A stretch of DNA of 31,926 bases from JANLIQ01 sp964362925 (GTDB lineage: Bacteria; Patescibacteriota; UBA1384; 2-12-FULL-50-11): assembly GCA_964362925.1 (NCBI GenBank), contig CAYIGA010000005.1, positions 1 through 31,926 on the forward strand, given 5' to 3'. Under the pieces are notes generated by a model, which saw nothing but the letters and a program-made list of their open reading frames with translations, had not been told where the DNA came from and made no database searches. A program made the translations under genes and the position numbers. This document shows positions 1-7,683 of the stretch, in pieces. The first letter of the stretch is position 1, and the number at the start of each line of letters is the position of its first letter.

Positions 1-204
1 GTAAGTTTCTGGCTGGGTCTCAAGAGTTGAACTTTCCGCCCGCTTAGTGTCAAGACTTGGCTGGGGAGTGAGATTGGTTTTAGACTTGTTTTTGGCTTTC
101 GTCCAATAAACGGCGCCGGTGGCGACCGCGGCGACGCCAAAAACCGCGATTAAGAGGATAACAACTGGGATGAAACCGCGACTGCGACCGCACATTAATA
201 TCAT
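1..204 (-). CDS. N-terminal part of a membrane-anchored protein, truncated by the window edge
   Basis: The minus strand is open from an ATG at 204 to position 1, giving 68 residues that begin MILMCGRSRGF. Residues 11-34 form one strongly hydrophobic segment (FIPVVILLIAVFGVAAVATG), followed by lysines and then a Ser/Thr/Pro/Gln-rich stretch typical of an extracytoplasmic linker. This suggests a single-pass N-terminal anchor with the bulk of the protein outside the membrane. A second ATG at 195 is equally possible; neither has a clear Shine-Dalgarno site. The start lies 52 nt after the RNase J stop on the same strand, so co-transcription is likely. The functional domain is outside the window, so no function is assigned. 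Confidence 0.6.
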   Translation of the reverse strand, partial: MILMCGRSRGFIPVVILLIAVFGVAAVATGAVYWTKAKNKSKTNLTPQPSLDTKRAESSTLETQPETY

Positions 205-256
205 TACGGCAATATATTTTGAAGCTGTCAAGGCATTGACATCTGGGTTCTTTAGA

Positions 257-2389
257 CTAGACCTGGATCACTACCGGTATCACCATCGGCCGGCGTTGGG
301 TTTTTTCAAACAGAAATTCACCGATGTCGTCGCGCATCGCTTTTTTGAAGTACTCCCAGTTAATCGTCCCTCGACCGGTGTGGAGCTCGTGAAGTTTTTT
401 GATTTGGGTCCGAGTGTTGGCGATTAGATCTTCAGACTCCTTCATATAGACGAAACCACGGGAGATAATATCCGGGCTTGTTAAGAGCGTCCCTTTTTGG
501 CCGTCGACAGTCATAATGATCAAGAAGATGCCGTCTTTGGCCATCGTCTGACGATCACGGAGAACGATCTCACCGACATCACCGACTCCGAGACCGTCAA
601 TTAAGACGTAGCCGACCGGCGCTCGTTCCTTAGCGATACGGCCGCCGTTGGCATCGAATTCGGCGATTTGGCCGTTTTCCACAATCAAGCAGTTTTCTTC
701 TTTCATCCCCAAACCCCGCGCCAGCTTGCAGTGCTCGACTAAGTAGCGATACTCGCCGTGAATCGGGATGAGATATTTGGGCTGTAAGAGCGATATTAAG
801 AGCTTCATCTCCTCGCGGTTGGCGTGACCGCTTGAATGGATGTCGAGTTCTTTATTAGTGATAACTTCAGCGCCAAGACGATAAAGATTATTAATCGTCG
901 CGGCCACGGCGACTTCGTTGCCCGGCACATTTGAGGAAGAGAGAGCGACAGTATCGCCTTTCTTAATGTTGATATGGCGATGTTCGCCAGTCGCCATTCG
1001 GACAAGCGCGGAAAACTCCTCGCCTTGTGAGCCCGTGCACATGACAATCACTTTATGATCGGGCAGGTTATTAATCGAGCGAATATCCGTTAAAACTCCC
1101 TGGGGTACTTTTAAATAACCCAGCTCCATGGCGATATTGATGTTTTTCTCCATCGACCGACCAGAGATAGCCAGTTTACGGCTGGTGCGAGCGCAAGCGG
1201 TGACGACGTGTTGAATCCGGTCAATCCGGCTGGCAAAGCTGGAGACGATAATCCGTCCCGGGGCTTTGACAAAAATGTCTTCCAGGGCTCGGCCAACTAC
1301 CTGTTCGCTCATCGTGTAGCCGGGGTTCAAGACATTGGTTGAATCAGAGAGTAGGCAAAGAACGCCCCGTTTAGCCAACTCGGCCAGCTTTGTAAAATCA
1401 GTCGGTTCGCCAAACGGCGGGGTGAAATCTATCTTCCAGTCGGTGGCGTGATAAATTAGGCCAACCGGAGTGGTGATAGCCAAGCCCAAGATATCCGGAA
1501 TCGAATGGGTCATCCGGACCGGCTCGATGACAAAGGCGCCAATTTGAATTTTTTCGTTCGGTTTGATGATTCGAAAATCAGCGCCTTCAATGCCGTGCTC
1601 TTCAAATTTAGACTTGATCAGGCCAGCTGTCAGCGGAGCGGTAAAGATTGGCACCCGAAACTTCGGGTAGATATAGGGCATAGCGCCGATATGGTCTTCG
1701 TGGCCGTGAGTAATAATGAAGGCCCGAATCCGATCTTTGTTCTGCTCTAGGTAGGTTGTGTCGCAGATAACATAATCAATTCCCGGCATATCGGCGTCAG
1801 GAAATTTAATGCCAGCGTCGATGATGAGAATATCGTTGTTATATTCATAGACGAGCATATTCTTGTCGCCAGTCTCGCCGCTACCGCCAAGGGGAATAAT
1901 CCGTAAGGTGTTGTTGGGCGCCCGAGCGATGACTTTGGCCGTTGGCGCCCCTTCGGTGGCGCCGGTTGGGCCGAATTTTTGGCCGCTATGGTTACTCGGT
2001 CGTCGAAAGGGCTTGTTGCTCGCTCGAAAGGGCCGAGCTTGACCGCCCGAAGGACTTGAAGCAGAACGATTGTCTGGCCGGTTTCGGGGCTTAAAAATCC
2101 GACGACCACTGGGCCGATTTGCTCGGGAATCCAGTTCGCCAGTCGGTTGGTTGGTCTTGCTCGGCGGTGCTATTACTTGTCCGGCGTCGGAAATATCGAC
2201 GACGCCGTCGCTGTTTTTGCCTGTCCCACTAGTGGCAGTCGCGGGGCTATCGGCGCCGCTATTATTAGCACTGGCAGCACCAGAATTAGCAGAATTAGAT
2301 TGATCCAGTTTAGGTATCCTTTCTGTATTTATATTGGAGTTCTTCGTAGCTAGTCTAGATAGTATAGCAAGCCGTTTAGCAATTGTCAA
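257..2389 (-). CDS. rnj: Ribonuclease J (metallo-beta-lactamase/beta-CASP RNase)
   Basis: RNase J is a zinc-dependent 5'-3' exonuclease and endonuclease of mRNA decay and rRNA maturation in the cytoplasm. The 710-codon frame has a disordered Ser/Asn/Pro/Arg-rich N-terminal region of about 155 residues, then the metallo-beta-lactamase core starting near TLRIIPLGGSGETG. The metal motif HGHEDH is at residues 228-233, and the beta-CASP and C-terminal domains follow to a normal end. RNase J is usually 550-600 residues; a comparable basic N-terminal extension is known in actinobacterial members. The coordinates use the outermost canonical start, a TTG at 2389 that overlaps the upstream UDG stop. 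That TTG is also the first base triplet of a -35 box, so the protein probably starts inside the extension. The best candidate is a CTG at 2308, 8 nt after AAAGGA. No ATG, GTG or TTG lies between 2389 and the catalytic domain. The function is secure; the start is not. Confidence 0.95.
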   Translation of the reverse strand: MTIAKRLAILSRLATKNSNINTERIPKLDQSNSANSGAASANNSGADSPATATSGTGKNSDGVVDISDAGQVIAPPSKTNQPTGELDSRANRPSGRRIFKPRNRPDNRSASSPSGGQARPFRASNKPFRRPSNHSGQKFGPTGATEGAPTAKVIARAPNNTLRIIPLGGSGETGDKNMLVYEYNNDILIIDAGIKFPDADMPGIDYVICDTTYLEQNKDRIRAFIITHGHEDHIGAMPYIYPKFRVPIFTAPLTAGLIKSKFEEHGIEGADFRIIKPNEKIQIGAFVIEPVRMTHSIPDILGLAITTPVGLIYHATDWKIDFTPPFGEPTDFTKLAELAKRGVLCLLSDSTNVLNPGYTMSEQVVGRALEDIFVKAPGRIIVSSFASRIDRIQHVVTACARTSRKLAISGRSMEKNINIAMELGYLKVPQGVLTDIRSINNLPDHKVIVMCTGSQGEEFSALVRMATGEHRHINIKKGDTVALSSSNVPGNEVAVAATINNLYRLGAEVITNKELDIHSSGHANREEMKLLISLLQPKYLIPIHGEYRYLVEHCKLARGLGMKEENCLIVENGQIAEFDANGGRIAKERAPVGYVLIDGLGVGDVGEIVLRDRQTMAKDGIFLIIMTVDGQKGTLLTSPDIISRGFVYMKESEDLIANTRTQIKKLHELHTGRGTINWEYFKKAMRDDIGEFLFEKTQRRPMVIPVVIQV
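2361..2389 (-). promoter_or_regulatory. Sigma-70 type promoter of the RNase J gene
   Basis: Read on the minus strand, TTGACA (2389-2384) is followed by exactly 17 nt and TATACT (2366-2361), close to the bacterial consensus. Transcription should start near 2354. The promoter overlaps the last codons of the UDG gene and the apparent 5' end of the RNase J frame. Confidence 0.75.
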
Positions 2390-2958
2390 CCAGCGCTGAT
2401 TTTGTCCATATAGGCCGGGATCTTGGCGAAGTCGTCGAGCAGGGTTTGGCGCATGCCGCCGTTGTAAAGGGCGGCGGCGGGGTGGTAGAGGGGCAAAAAG
2501 GCCTGGCCTTTTAATTCAATCAGCTGGCCATGGAGTTGGGAGATCGTCCGTTTTTCGTCCGGCAATAGAGCGGCTAGGGCGTGACGACCCAAGAAACAAA
2601 TTAGTTTTGGTTTAATAATGGCGATCTGTTTATTTAAAAACGGTAACTGAAGGGCAATCTCGTCCGGCAGAGGGTCACGATTGCCCGGCGGTTGGTATTT
2701 AATGACGTTAGCGATAAAGACGTCAAGGCGTTCGAGGCCGATGGAGTTAAGCATTTCGTTCAAAAATTGCCCGGCGGCGCCGACAAACGGCTTTCCCGTC
2801 TCATTCTCTTTGGCGCCTGGCGCCTCGCCGACAAAGATAATTTCAGCGTCCGGATTGCCCTCGCCCGGCACCGGATTTTGGTTGGGCTCGTAACGGCAGC
2901 GCTTGCAAGCGGCGACACGTCTAGCCACTTCCGCCAAGGCCTCAACTTTTGTCATCAT
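2386..2958 (-). CDS. Family 4 (type A) uracil-DNA glycosylase with two iron-sulfur ligands missing
   Basis: This 190-residue protein has the marks of a family 4 uracil-DNA glycosylase, which removes uracil from DNA to start base-excision repair. The uracil/water-activating motif GEAPGAKENETGKPFVG is at residues 44-60 and the HPAA motif of the DNA-intercalation loop (YHPAAALYN) lies near the C-terminus. Family 4 enzymes hold a 4Fe-4S cluster with four cysteines. The first pair is present (C18 and C21 in CKRC), but the usual NVVKCRPPGNR motif reads NVIKYQPPGNR (Y88) and the usual EIAACxPFL motif reads EIALQLPFL (Q104), so both ligands of the second pair are absent. The start is one of two adjacent ATGs at 2958/2955; no Shine-Dalgarno site is visible. 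Its stop overlaps the start of the RNase J frame. Confidence 0.9.
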   Translation of the reverse strand: MMTKVEALAEVARRVAACKRCRYEPNQNPVPGEGNPDAEIIFVGEAPGAKENETGKPFVGAAGQFLNEMLNSIGLERLDVFIANVIKYQPPGNRDPLPDEIALQLPFLNKQIAIIKPKLICFLGRHALAALLPDEKRTISQLHGQLIELKGQAFLPLYHPAAALYNGGMRQTLLDDFAKIPAYMDKISAG

Positions 2959-3025
2959 TGATTACCATTGGTATATCACAATTTGGAGGAGCTATTTTCC
3001 GCTCGGGAAAAATGCCGAAAAAGTA

Positions 3026-3053
3026 TTGACAAAGAGCGGGATTATGGCATAGT
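3026..3053 (+). promoter_or_regulatory. Candidate promoter of the orphan gene at 3107
   Basis: TTGACA (3026-3031) is followed after 16 nt by CATAGT (3048-3053). The -35 box is perfect and the -10 matches 4 of 6 positions. Transcription from here would give a leader of about 45 nt carrying the hairpin at 3074-3094. Confidence 0.5.
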
Positions 3054-3073
3054 TCTCCTACCTTAACTTGAAG

Positions 3074-3098
3074 TTGCCGGACAGAACCCGGCAAGGAG
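3074..3098 (+). promoter_or_regulatory. Leader hairpin touching the ribosome binding site
   Basis: TTGCCGG (3074-3080) and CCGGCAA (3088-3094) form a perfect 7-bp stem with a 7-nt loop. The Shine-Dalgarno sequence AAGGAG (3093-3098) begins inside the 3' arm, so folding would partly hide it. This is one of the few strong Shine-Dalgarno sites in the window. Confidence 0.55.
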
Positions 3099-3106
3099 AT
3101 TCCAAA

Positions 3107-3766
3107 ATGAGCGGTTGCACCGATGCCAGTACTCTGGCGGATCTCAAGATCGTCCCGATCGGGTTGGTAACAATGTTCGACCTTAGACATTGTGACCAAT
3201 TGACGGGAAACCGTCTTAGTCGTAGGTTTCCAGAAAACCCCAAGAAGGACCATCGGCTATTTAAGACCTTTAGTCAAAGCGAGGGCGGGACGGTAGTATC
3301 CAACTACCACCGCCTGACTCGCGGCGGCTTGCCGATTCAGGACAATGGCTTCTGTATTAGCCAGCTGAACGGCTCGGTTGAATTCCGGCAGTTGAAACTG
3401 ATTCTACCAGACTTCAACGCCACCACCCTCGTTTGGATCAACGAGAACCAAAATAGACCCAACTTCCCGCCAATCTGGAAGAAAAAGCTCGAGTTTCGGC
3501 AGTGGGAAGCAGTTGACCCCAAACGGCCGGGGGCGCTCGACGTTAAGGAAACGTTCGAGGCGCTCGGATGGATCCCCGACGACGCGCTCGTTGACGTCGT
3601 TGTTTGGCTAAATCCCAACAAATCAACCGGCTGGTGGCAGATGAACGTGGTCTGCCGGTGCTGGGACCAACGAGCCAATCTAAAAGTTCCGAGGTCGCCC
3701 CTGGAAGTATGCCAGGTCGAGGGGAGGTGGACAGTCGGCCTAGAACAGTACGGCTTCGAGTTCTAG
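3107..3766 (+). CDS. Unrecognised 219-residue protein
   Basis: The start is the ATG at 3107, which has AAGGAG 8 nt upstream; an upstream in-frame ATG at 3068 lies in the leader hairpin region and has no such site. The protein begins MSGCTDASTLADLK and ends VGLEQYGFEF. It is soluble, with no signal peptide or membrane segment, and rich in aromatic residues toward the C-terminus, including a run of alternating hydrophobic residues around DALVDVVVWLNPN and a WWQMNVVCRCW segment that look like beta strands. It contains several cysteines but no CxxC pair. I do not recognise a family. It has its own promoter and terminator-like hairpin and lies between a divergently transcribed UDG and truD, so it forms a single-gene unit. 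The regulatory signals support a real gene; its function is unknown. Confidence 0.65.
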   Translation: MSGCTDASTLADLKIVPIGLVTMFDLRHCDQLTGNRLSRRFPENPKKDHRLFKTFSQSEGGTVVSNYHRLTRGGLPIQDNGFCISQLNGSVEFRQLKLILPDFNATTLVWINENQNRPNFPPIWKKKLEFRQWEAVDPKRPGALDVKETFEALGWIPDDALVDVVVWLNPNKSTGWWQMNVVCRCWDQRANLKVPRSPLEVCQVEGRWTVGLEQYGFEF

Positions 3767-3794
3767 AGCCCAGTCTTTCCCCTTTCTGTCTGTC

Positions 3795-3843
3795 GCCCCC
3801 GTCCACATTAGTGGCGGGGGCACTTTGCTACCATAAAATGGTA
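3795..3843 (+). terminator. Strong GC-rich hairpin plus second hairpin after the orphan gene
   Basis: GCCCCCG (3795-3801), a one-base bulge, CCAC, loop ATTA, GTGG and CGGGGGC (3815-3821) make an 11-bp stem. A second hairpin follows: TACCAT (3829-3834), loop AAA, ATGGTA (3838-3843). There is no long T-tract after either, so this may be a 3'-end stabiliser or a weak terminator. Confidence 0.6.
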
Positions 3844-3931
3844 TCCCCCGACTGACGCACCGTCGGAAGTAAAGTCAAGACAACACCCGTCATTACAAAA
3901 CCCAATTTAGTCAATTAGGACTTAGGTCGTG

Positions 3932-3937
3932 TATTCT
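3932..3937 (+). promoter_or_regulatory. -10 box of truD (leaderless arrangement)
   Basis: TATTCT lies 8 nt before the truD ATG, which would place transcription start at or next to the start codon. There is no Shine-Dalgarno site and no convincing -35 box. The same hexamer at the same distance precedes polA. Confidence 0.4.
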
Positions 3938-3945
3938 GATAATTA

Positions 3946-5361
3946 ATGGCGACTATTTTGGAGTTGCGACTGGCCGATATCGCTCGGCTCAAGGAGCTTT
4001 CAGCGACCGACCCGACGCTTAGCGAGGCCGAAGAGCCAGCCCAATTCACTCGCCCCTTCTTGGAAAAGATCGGCATTTTTTACCAACCCCAATTACTGGG
4101 CGAAGGCTACATTAAGCACAGCTACCGCGACTTTATCGTCGAGGAGATAACCGAAAACGGCCAGGTTATTAGTATTGCTCCGGGGCCGTTAACCGATCAC
4201 CAGCTCGACTCTCCACCGCCAGCTGACCGAACCAAAAAACTCCGACTGGAAGTCGATATGGTTAAACAAGGCTTTTCCACCTTTGAAGCGATCGAACAAC
4301 TTGCCACAGAGCTGGGACTAGATTTAAACCAAATCTCTTACGCTGGGCTTAAAGACGGTAAAGCGATTACCGCTCAAAGAGTCTCGATTAACCAAGTGAT
4401 GGTCGACCGGCTATCGACTTTGAACCTGCCGAACATTTTCTTGAAGAACGGGCACTACCGGGTCGGTATGGGCAATTTAGGCGAGCTGATCGGCAACCGT
4501 TTTACGATTTTAGTCAGAACGAAGTCGATTAACCAAGAACAGATCAGTACTCGGCTGAAAGGGATTGGCGAGCAAGGATTTCTCAATTTCTTCTCCCTTC
4601 AACGCTTTGGTGGTCGACTTTTGAGTCACAAAATTGGCAAGCAAGTGATGCTTGGCCGTCACGACGATGCGATTCGATTACTTTTGGCTGGCGTCAGCCC
4701 GCACGAAACCCGAGCGCTTCAGGATCTGCGCCAACAGGCGATCTCAATCTGGAGGGATTGGGAGAAGATCGGTCAATTGTTTGGCCAGTATCCCTATTTT
4801 TTCCAACACGAGCTAAAAGCGATCGAGTCGCTTAAAATATACCCCGATGATATGGCGGCGGCCTTACGGGCGACGCCCGACCAAACCAAGATGGCTTACA
4901 GCGCCTACGGTAGTTACTGTTTTAATCAGGTGCTGTCGCAACAAGCGACGACTGGCCAGATCGATCCATCAATCGCCCTACTTGGCCCGGAATCAGTTGC
5001 CTGGTACGACCGTCTTTTACCCGAAGAGGGCTTAAAACAGTTGCGTTGGCACCAACCGACCTTGAACTTTCTCGGTCGGCCCCGGTCACGGTCGATTCCC
5101 GCTCGGGTCGGGGTCGATATTCATTCGGTTACCCCAACCGAAGTCGGGCTGATTTTTCACTTTGATCTGACTAAAGGCGCTTACGCGACGACTTTTCTGG
5201 CCGAGCTATTTGGCTTGTATCAAGGCCGACCGATTCCTAGCTGGGTTCATGAAGAGTCGGTCGATATCAGAGCGGCGATCGGTTACCCTTCAATCGAAAC
5301 AACGGAGCAGGCCTTCCCGAGTTTGCCAGCCAATCTTGAGGAAGATATCGCCGATGACTGA
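3946..5361 (+). CDS. truD: tRNA pseudouridine(13) synthase TruD
   Basis: TruD converts U13 of certain tRNAs to pseudouridine. At 471 residues this is longer than the roughly 350-residue enterobacterial enzyme and nearer to archaeal/Pus7-like relatives. It shows the family landmarks in order: a substrate-binding FIVEEI segment near residue 62, YAGLKDGKAITAQRVSI with the catalytic Asp of GLKD, NRFTILVR, the NFFSLQRFGGR motif, an inserted TRUD domain, and the C-terminal FDLTKGAYATTFLAELF. The first 45 or so residues are an extra N-terminal segment. The ATG at 3946 has no Shine-Dalgarno sequence but a -10 box 8 nt upstream. The gene stands alone and converges on pnp with 42 nt between stops; its stop codon lies within a hairpin (5349-5387). 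Confidence 0.95.
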   Translation: MATILELRLADIARLKELSATDPTLSEAEEPAQFTRPFLEKIGIFYQPQLLGEGYIKHSYRDFIVEEITENGQVISIAPGPLTDHQLDSPPPADRTKKLRLEVDMVKQGFSTFEAIEQLATELGLDLNQISYAGLKDGKAITAQRVSINQVMVDRLSTLNLPNIFLKNGHYRVGMGNLGELIGNRFTILVRTKSINQEQISTRLKGIGEQGFLNFFSLQRFGGRLLSHKIGKQVMLGRHDDAIRLLLAGVSPHETRALQDLRQQAISIWRDWEKIGQLFGQYPYFFQHELKAIESLKIYPDDMAAALRATPDQTKMAYSAYGSYCFNQVLSQQATTGQIDPSIALLGPESVAWYDRLLPEEGLKQLRWHQPTLNFLGRPRSRSIPARVGVDIHSVTPTEVGLIFHFDLTKGAYATTFLAELFGLYQGRPIPSWVHEESVDIRAAIGYPSIETTEQAFPSLPANLEEDIADD

Positions 5362-5387
5362 TAATGGCCTTCGGCGGTGGATCGGCG
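5349..5387. terminator. Hairpin over the truD stop codon, between convergent truD and pnp
   Basis: CGCCGAT (5349-5355) pairs with ATCGGCG (5381-5387), with a small GCC-TTC-GGC hairpin in the loop. The truD TGA (5359-5361) lies in the loop. No T-tract is present; the structure could serve both convergent transcripts. Confidence 0.4.
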
Positions 5388-5403
5388 CCAAAGCTAGAGA
5401 AAA

Positions 5404-7500
5404 TTAGTCGATCCGCACTAACGAAATCCGGCCTTTGTCCGGGTCGACGTCTTTGACCCGGACTTTGACGGTGTCGCCGACTTTAACAACGTCGGAGACT
5501 TTTTCGACAAAACCACCAGTGCCGAGCGCCGAGACGTGAATCATCCCGTCTTTGTTCGGGGTCAGTTGGACGATAGCGCCGATTTCTTTACCGGACAGGC
5601 GGTCTTTCTGGATAGCGATAATTGAACCGGTAAACTCCTCGCCAATTTGAACCGGTTTGCCGATCGACTCGACGATTGCCTTGACCAATTCGGCTTTAGC
5701 GGCGTCGTTACTGGTAATCATGACCGTGCCGTCGTCGTCGATATCGATATTGAGGATCTCTCGGCCGCCTTGATCGTCGATGATCTTGTTGATCACTTTA
5801 CCGCCCGGGCCGATCAGCTCGCCAATTTTTTCGGGATCGATCTTGGTGGTGATAATTCGCGGGGCAAACGGCGATAGCTCGCTCTTGGGTTCGGAGATGA
5901 CTTCAAGCATCTTTGCCATAATCTGCTCTCGACCCTTCAGGGCGGCTTCAAAAGTAGCTTCGATCATAGGCGCGGTTAGGCCTTGGTTTTTGACATCGAG
6001 CTGGATGGCGGTAATACCTTTGGTGGTGCCAGCAATCTTAAAGTCCATCTCGCCAGCAAAATCTTCCAAACCTTGCAAGTCGGTTAAGACTTGGAAGTTG
6101 TCATCCGAAGCGGCGACCATGCCCATGGCAATACCGGCGACCGGAGATTTAATCGGCACACCAGCGTCCATTAGGGCCAAAGTCGAGCCGCAGGTTGCCG
6201 CCATCGAACTACTTCCGTTTGACCCAAGTATCTCGGAAACAAGGCGGATAGTATAAGGGAAGGTGGCGCGGTCGGGAATCATCAATTCTAGTGCTTTTTC
6301 CGCCAGAGCGCCGTGACCGATCTCGCGGCGGTTCATGCCGCCCATCCGCTTGATTTCGCCGGTGGCGTAAGGCGGGAAATTGTAGTGATGAATATAGCGC
6401 TTGGTGCCAAACTCCTCCAACGTATCAATGTGTTGCTCTTGGCCTGGGCCAGCCAGAGTGACAATCGTCAGCGCCTGGGTTTCACCGCGGTTAAATAGAC
6501 CGGAGCCGTGGACGCGCGGCAGAACACCGACTTGAGCCGTAATCGGTCGGACTTCGTCCATCTTCCGGCCGTCGGGACGCTGTTTTTTATCTAAGATCAA
6601 AGCCCGGATTGATTTGAAGAAGGCCAGCTCGACCGCTTCTATCACTTGGCCTTCCTCAAAACTTTCGGCAAATTTGGCGATCGCGTCTGCTTCAAGCGCC
6701 TTTAAAAGATCGTGACGTTTTTCAAGATCGATTTCGGTGACGATCATTTGTAAGCGATCCCAAGCAAACTCTTTAACGAGGTTAATATGCTCTGGTTCAA
6801 CATGTTCGACCTTTTCCTTGTCAGCGTTAATAAATACTTTTTGCGGTTCGATCGCCGCAGCGATCCCTTTTTGGGCCAACACTAGTGCTTCGGCCATCAA
6901 GGATTCGGAAATTTCATTAGCGGCCACTTCAATCATCGCAATTTTCTGGTCGCTCCCGGCGGCCAGCAAATCAAGTTGGCTCGTGACCAGCTGGGATGCA
7001 GTTGGGTTTAGAACTAATTTACCGTCGATTAAACCAACTCTAACGGCGGCGACTGGGCCGGTAAACGGAGCGTCGGTCTGGATCAAAGCAGCCGAGGCGC
7101 CGATAACGGCCAGCGCCGAGGTGTCATGCTCGCCATCAAAAGACAGGGTGGTGATAATTACTTGAATCTCCCGACGCAGACCCTTGGGGAACATCGGTCG
7201 AATTGAACGATCAACCAAGCGACCGATTAAAACAGCCGTTTCACTCGGCCGGCCTTCTCGCTTCATAAACTTGGAGCTGGAGATTTTGCCAGCAGCGTAC
7301 ATCCGCTCTTCGTAATCAACGGTCAGAGGGAAGAAATCGCTACCGGGTTTGGGCTTATCGGCAACGCAAGCGGTCGCCAATAGAACCGTGTCGCCTTGGC
7401 GGACTGTCACCGAGCCGTTGGCTTGACGAGCAAACTTGCCGTGTTCTAATACTATTTCTGTCTCTCCGTAGGGCACGATCGCTGACTTGATTTCTTTCAT
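5404..7500 (-). CDS. pnp: Polyribonucleotide nucleotidyltransferase (PNPase)
   Basis: PNPase degrades RNA 3' to 5' using phosphate and is a core mRNA-decay enzyme. The 698-residue length is normal. Two RNase PH-like domains are visible: the first around residues 10-230, the second beginning near DKKQRPDGRKMDEVRPI with FNRGETQAL and the conserved SEILGSNGSSSMA segment, separated by the helical PNPase linker. A KH domain (IGELIGPGGKVINKI) and an S1 domain (FTGSIIAIQKD to KGRISLVRID) finish the protein. The ATG at 7500 is preceded by AGGAG at a 7-nt spacing, one of the few canonical ribosome sites in the window. It follows rpsO, a gene order conserved across bacteria, and is separated from it by a large structured leader (7521-7602), consistent with control of pnp at the RNA level. 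Confidence 0.97.
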   Translation of the reverse strand: MKEIKSAIVPYGETEIVLEHGKFARQANGSVTVRQGDTVLLATACVADKPKPGSDFFPLTVDYEERMYAAGKISSSKFMKREGRPSETAVLIGRLVDRSIRPMFPKGLRREIQVIITTLSFDGEHDTSALAVIGASAALIQTDAPFTGPVAAVRVGLIDGKLVLNPTASQLVTSQLDLLAAGSDQKIAMIEVAANEISESLMAEALVLAQKGIAAAIEPQKVFINADKEKVEHVEPEHINLVKEFAWDRLQMIVTEIDLEKRHDLLKALEADAIAKFAESFEEGQVIEAVELAFFKSIRALILDKKQRPDGRKMDEVRPITAQVGVLPRVHGSGLFNRGETQALTIVTLAGPGQEQHIDTLEEFGTKRYIHHYNFPPYATGEIKRMGGMNRREIGHGALAEKALELMIPDRATFPYTIRLVSEILGSNGSSSMAATCGSTLALMDAGVPIKSPVAGIAMGMVAASDDNFQVLTDLQGLEDFAGEMDFKIAGTTKGITAIQLDVKNQGLTAPMIEATFEAALKGREQIMAKMLEVISEPKSELSPFAPRIITTKIDPEKIGELIGPGGKVINKIIDDQGGREILNIDIDDDGTVMITSNDAAKAELVKAIVESIGKPVQIGEEFTGSIIAIQKDRLSGKEIGAIVQLTPNKDGMIHVSALGTGGFVEKVSDVVKVGDTVKVRVKDVDPDKGRISLVRID

Positions 7501-7520
7501 GACAATTCTCCTCTTTCTAA

Positions 7521-7602
7521 GGAGGGCGCGATCATGCGATTAGCTGGTGGTGATTCCAAGCAAGCTTGGGATCACCACCAGCCAGACGATCGAACGACCT
7601 CC
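7521..7602 (-). promoter_or_regulatory. Long imperfect hairpin in the rpsO-pnp intercistronic leader
   Basis: The core is a stem of about 18 bp: GCTGGTGGTGAT (7543-7554) pairs perfectly with ATCACCACCAGC (7571-7582), and the next seven bases (7555-7561 with 7564-7570) pair apart from one T-G wobble, leaving a tiny loop. Outer helices are CGATC (7529-7533) with GATCG (7588-7592) and GGAGG (7521-7525) with CCTCC (7598-7602). There is no T-tract on the minus strand, so this is more likely a processing and autoregulatory element than a terminator. In E. coli the pnp leader forms RNase III-cleaved stem-loops used by PNPase to control itself; similarity of role is inferred from position and shape. 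Confidence 0.65.
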
Positions 7603-7648
7603 GTTACTTAATTACTAATTATCAAATTACTAGCTCCGAACGTTGTGA

Positions 7649-7666
7649 AGAGCGAGCGAAGCGACA
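7649..7666 (+). repeat. Dispersed short repeat, copy 1 (rpsO-pnp spacer)
   Basis: The 15-mer GCGAGCGAAGCGACA (7652-7666) recurs exactly at 9841 and 23032 and with one change at 10581. Here it lies just downstream of the rpsO stop on the minus strand, in reverse orientation relative to rpsO. Confidence 0.7.
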
Positions 7667-7683
7667 TTTCTAGTCTTTCGAGT

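Noticed and set aside
3938..3943. GATAAT as the truD -10 box
   Set aside because: It ends only 2 nt before the ATG, so transcription would start inside the gene; TATTCT six bases upstream fits.
5647..7165. Long plus-strand frames opposite pnp (5647-5877, 5780-6256, 6737-7165)
   Set aside because: They are antisense shadows of a well-conserved gene and show no family motif, promoter or ribosome site.
7521..7602. Intrinsic terminator after rpsO
   Set aside because: The stem is strong but no T-tract follows on the minus strand, and pnp lies directly downstream, so a leader or processing element is more likely.
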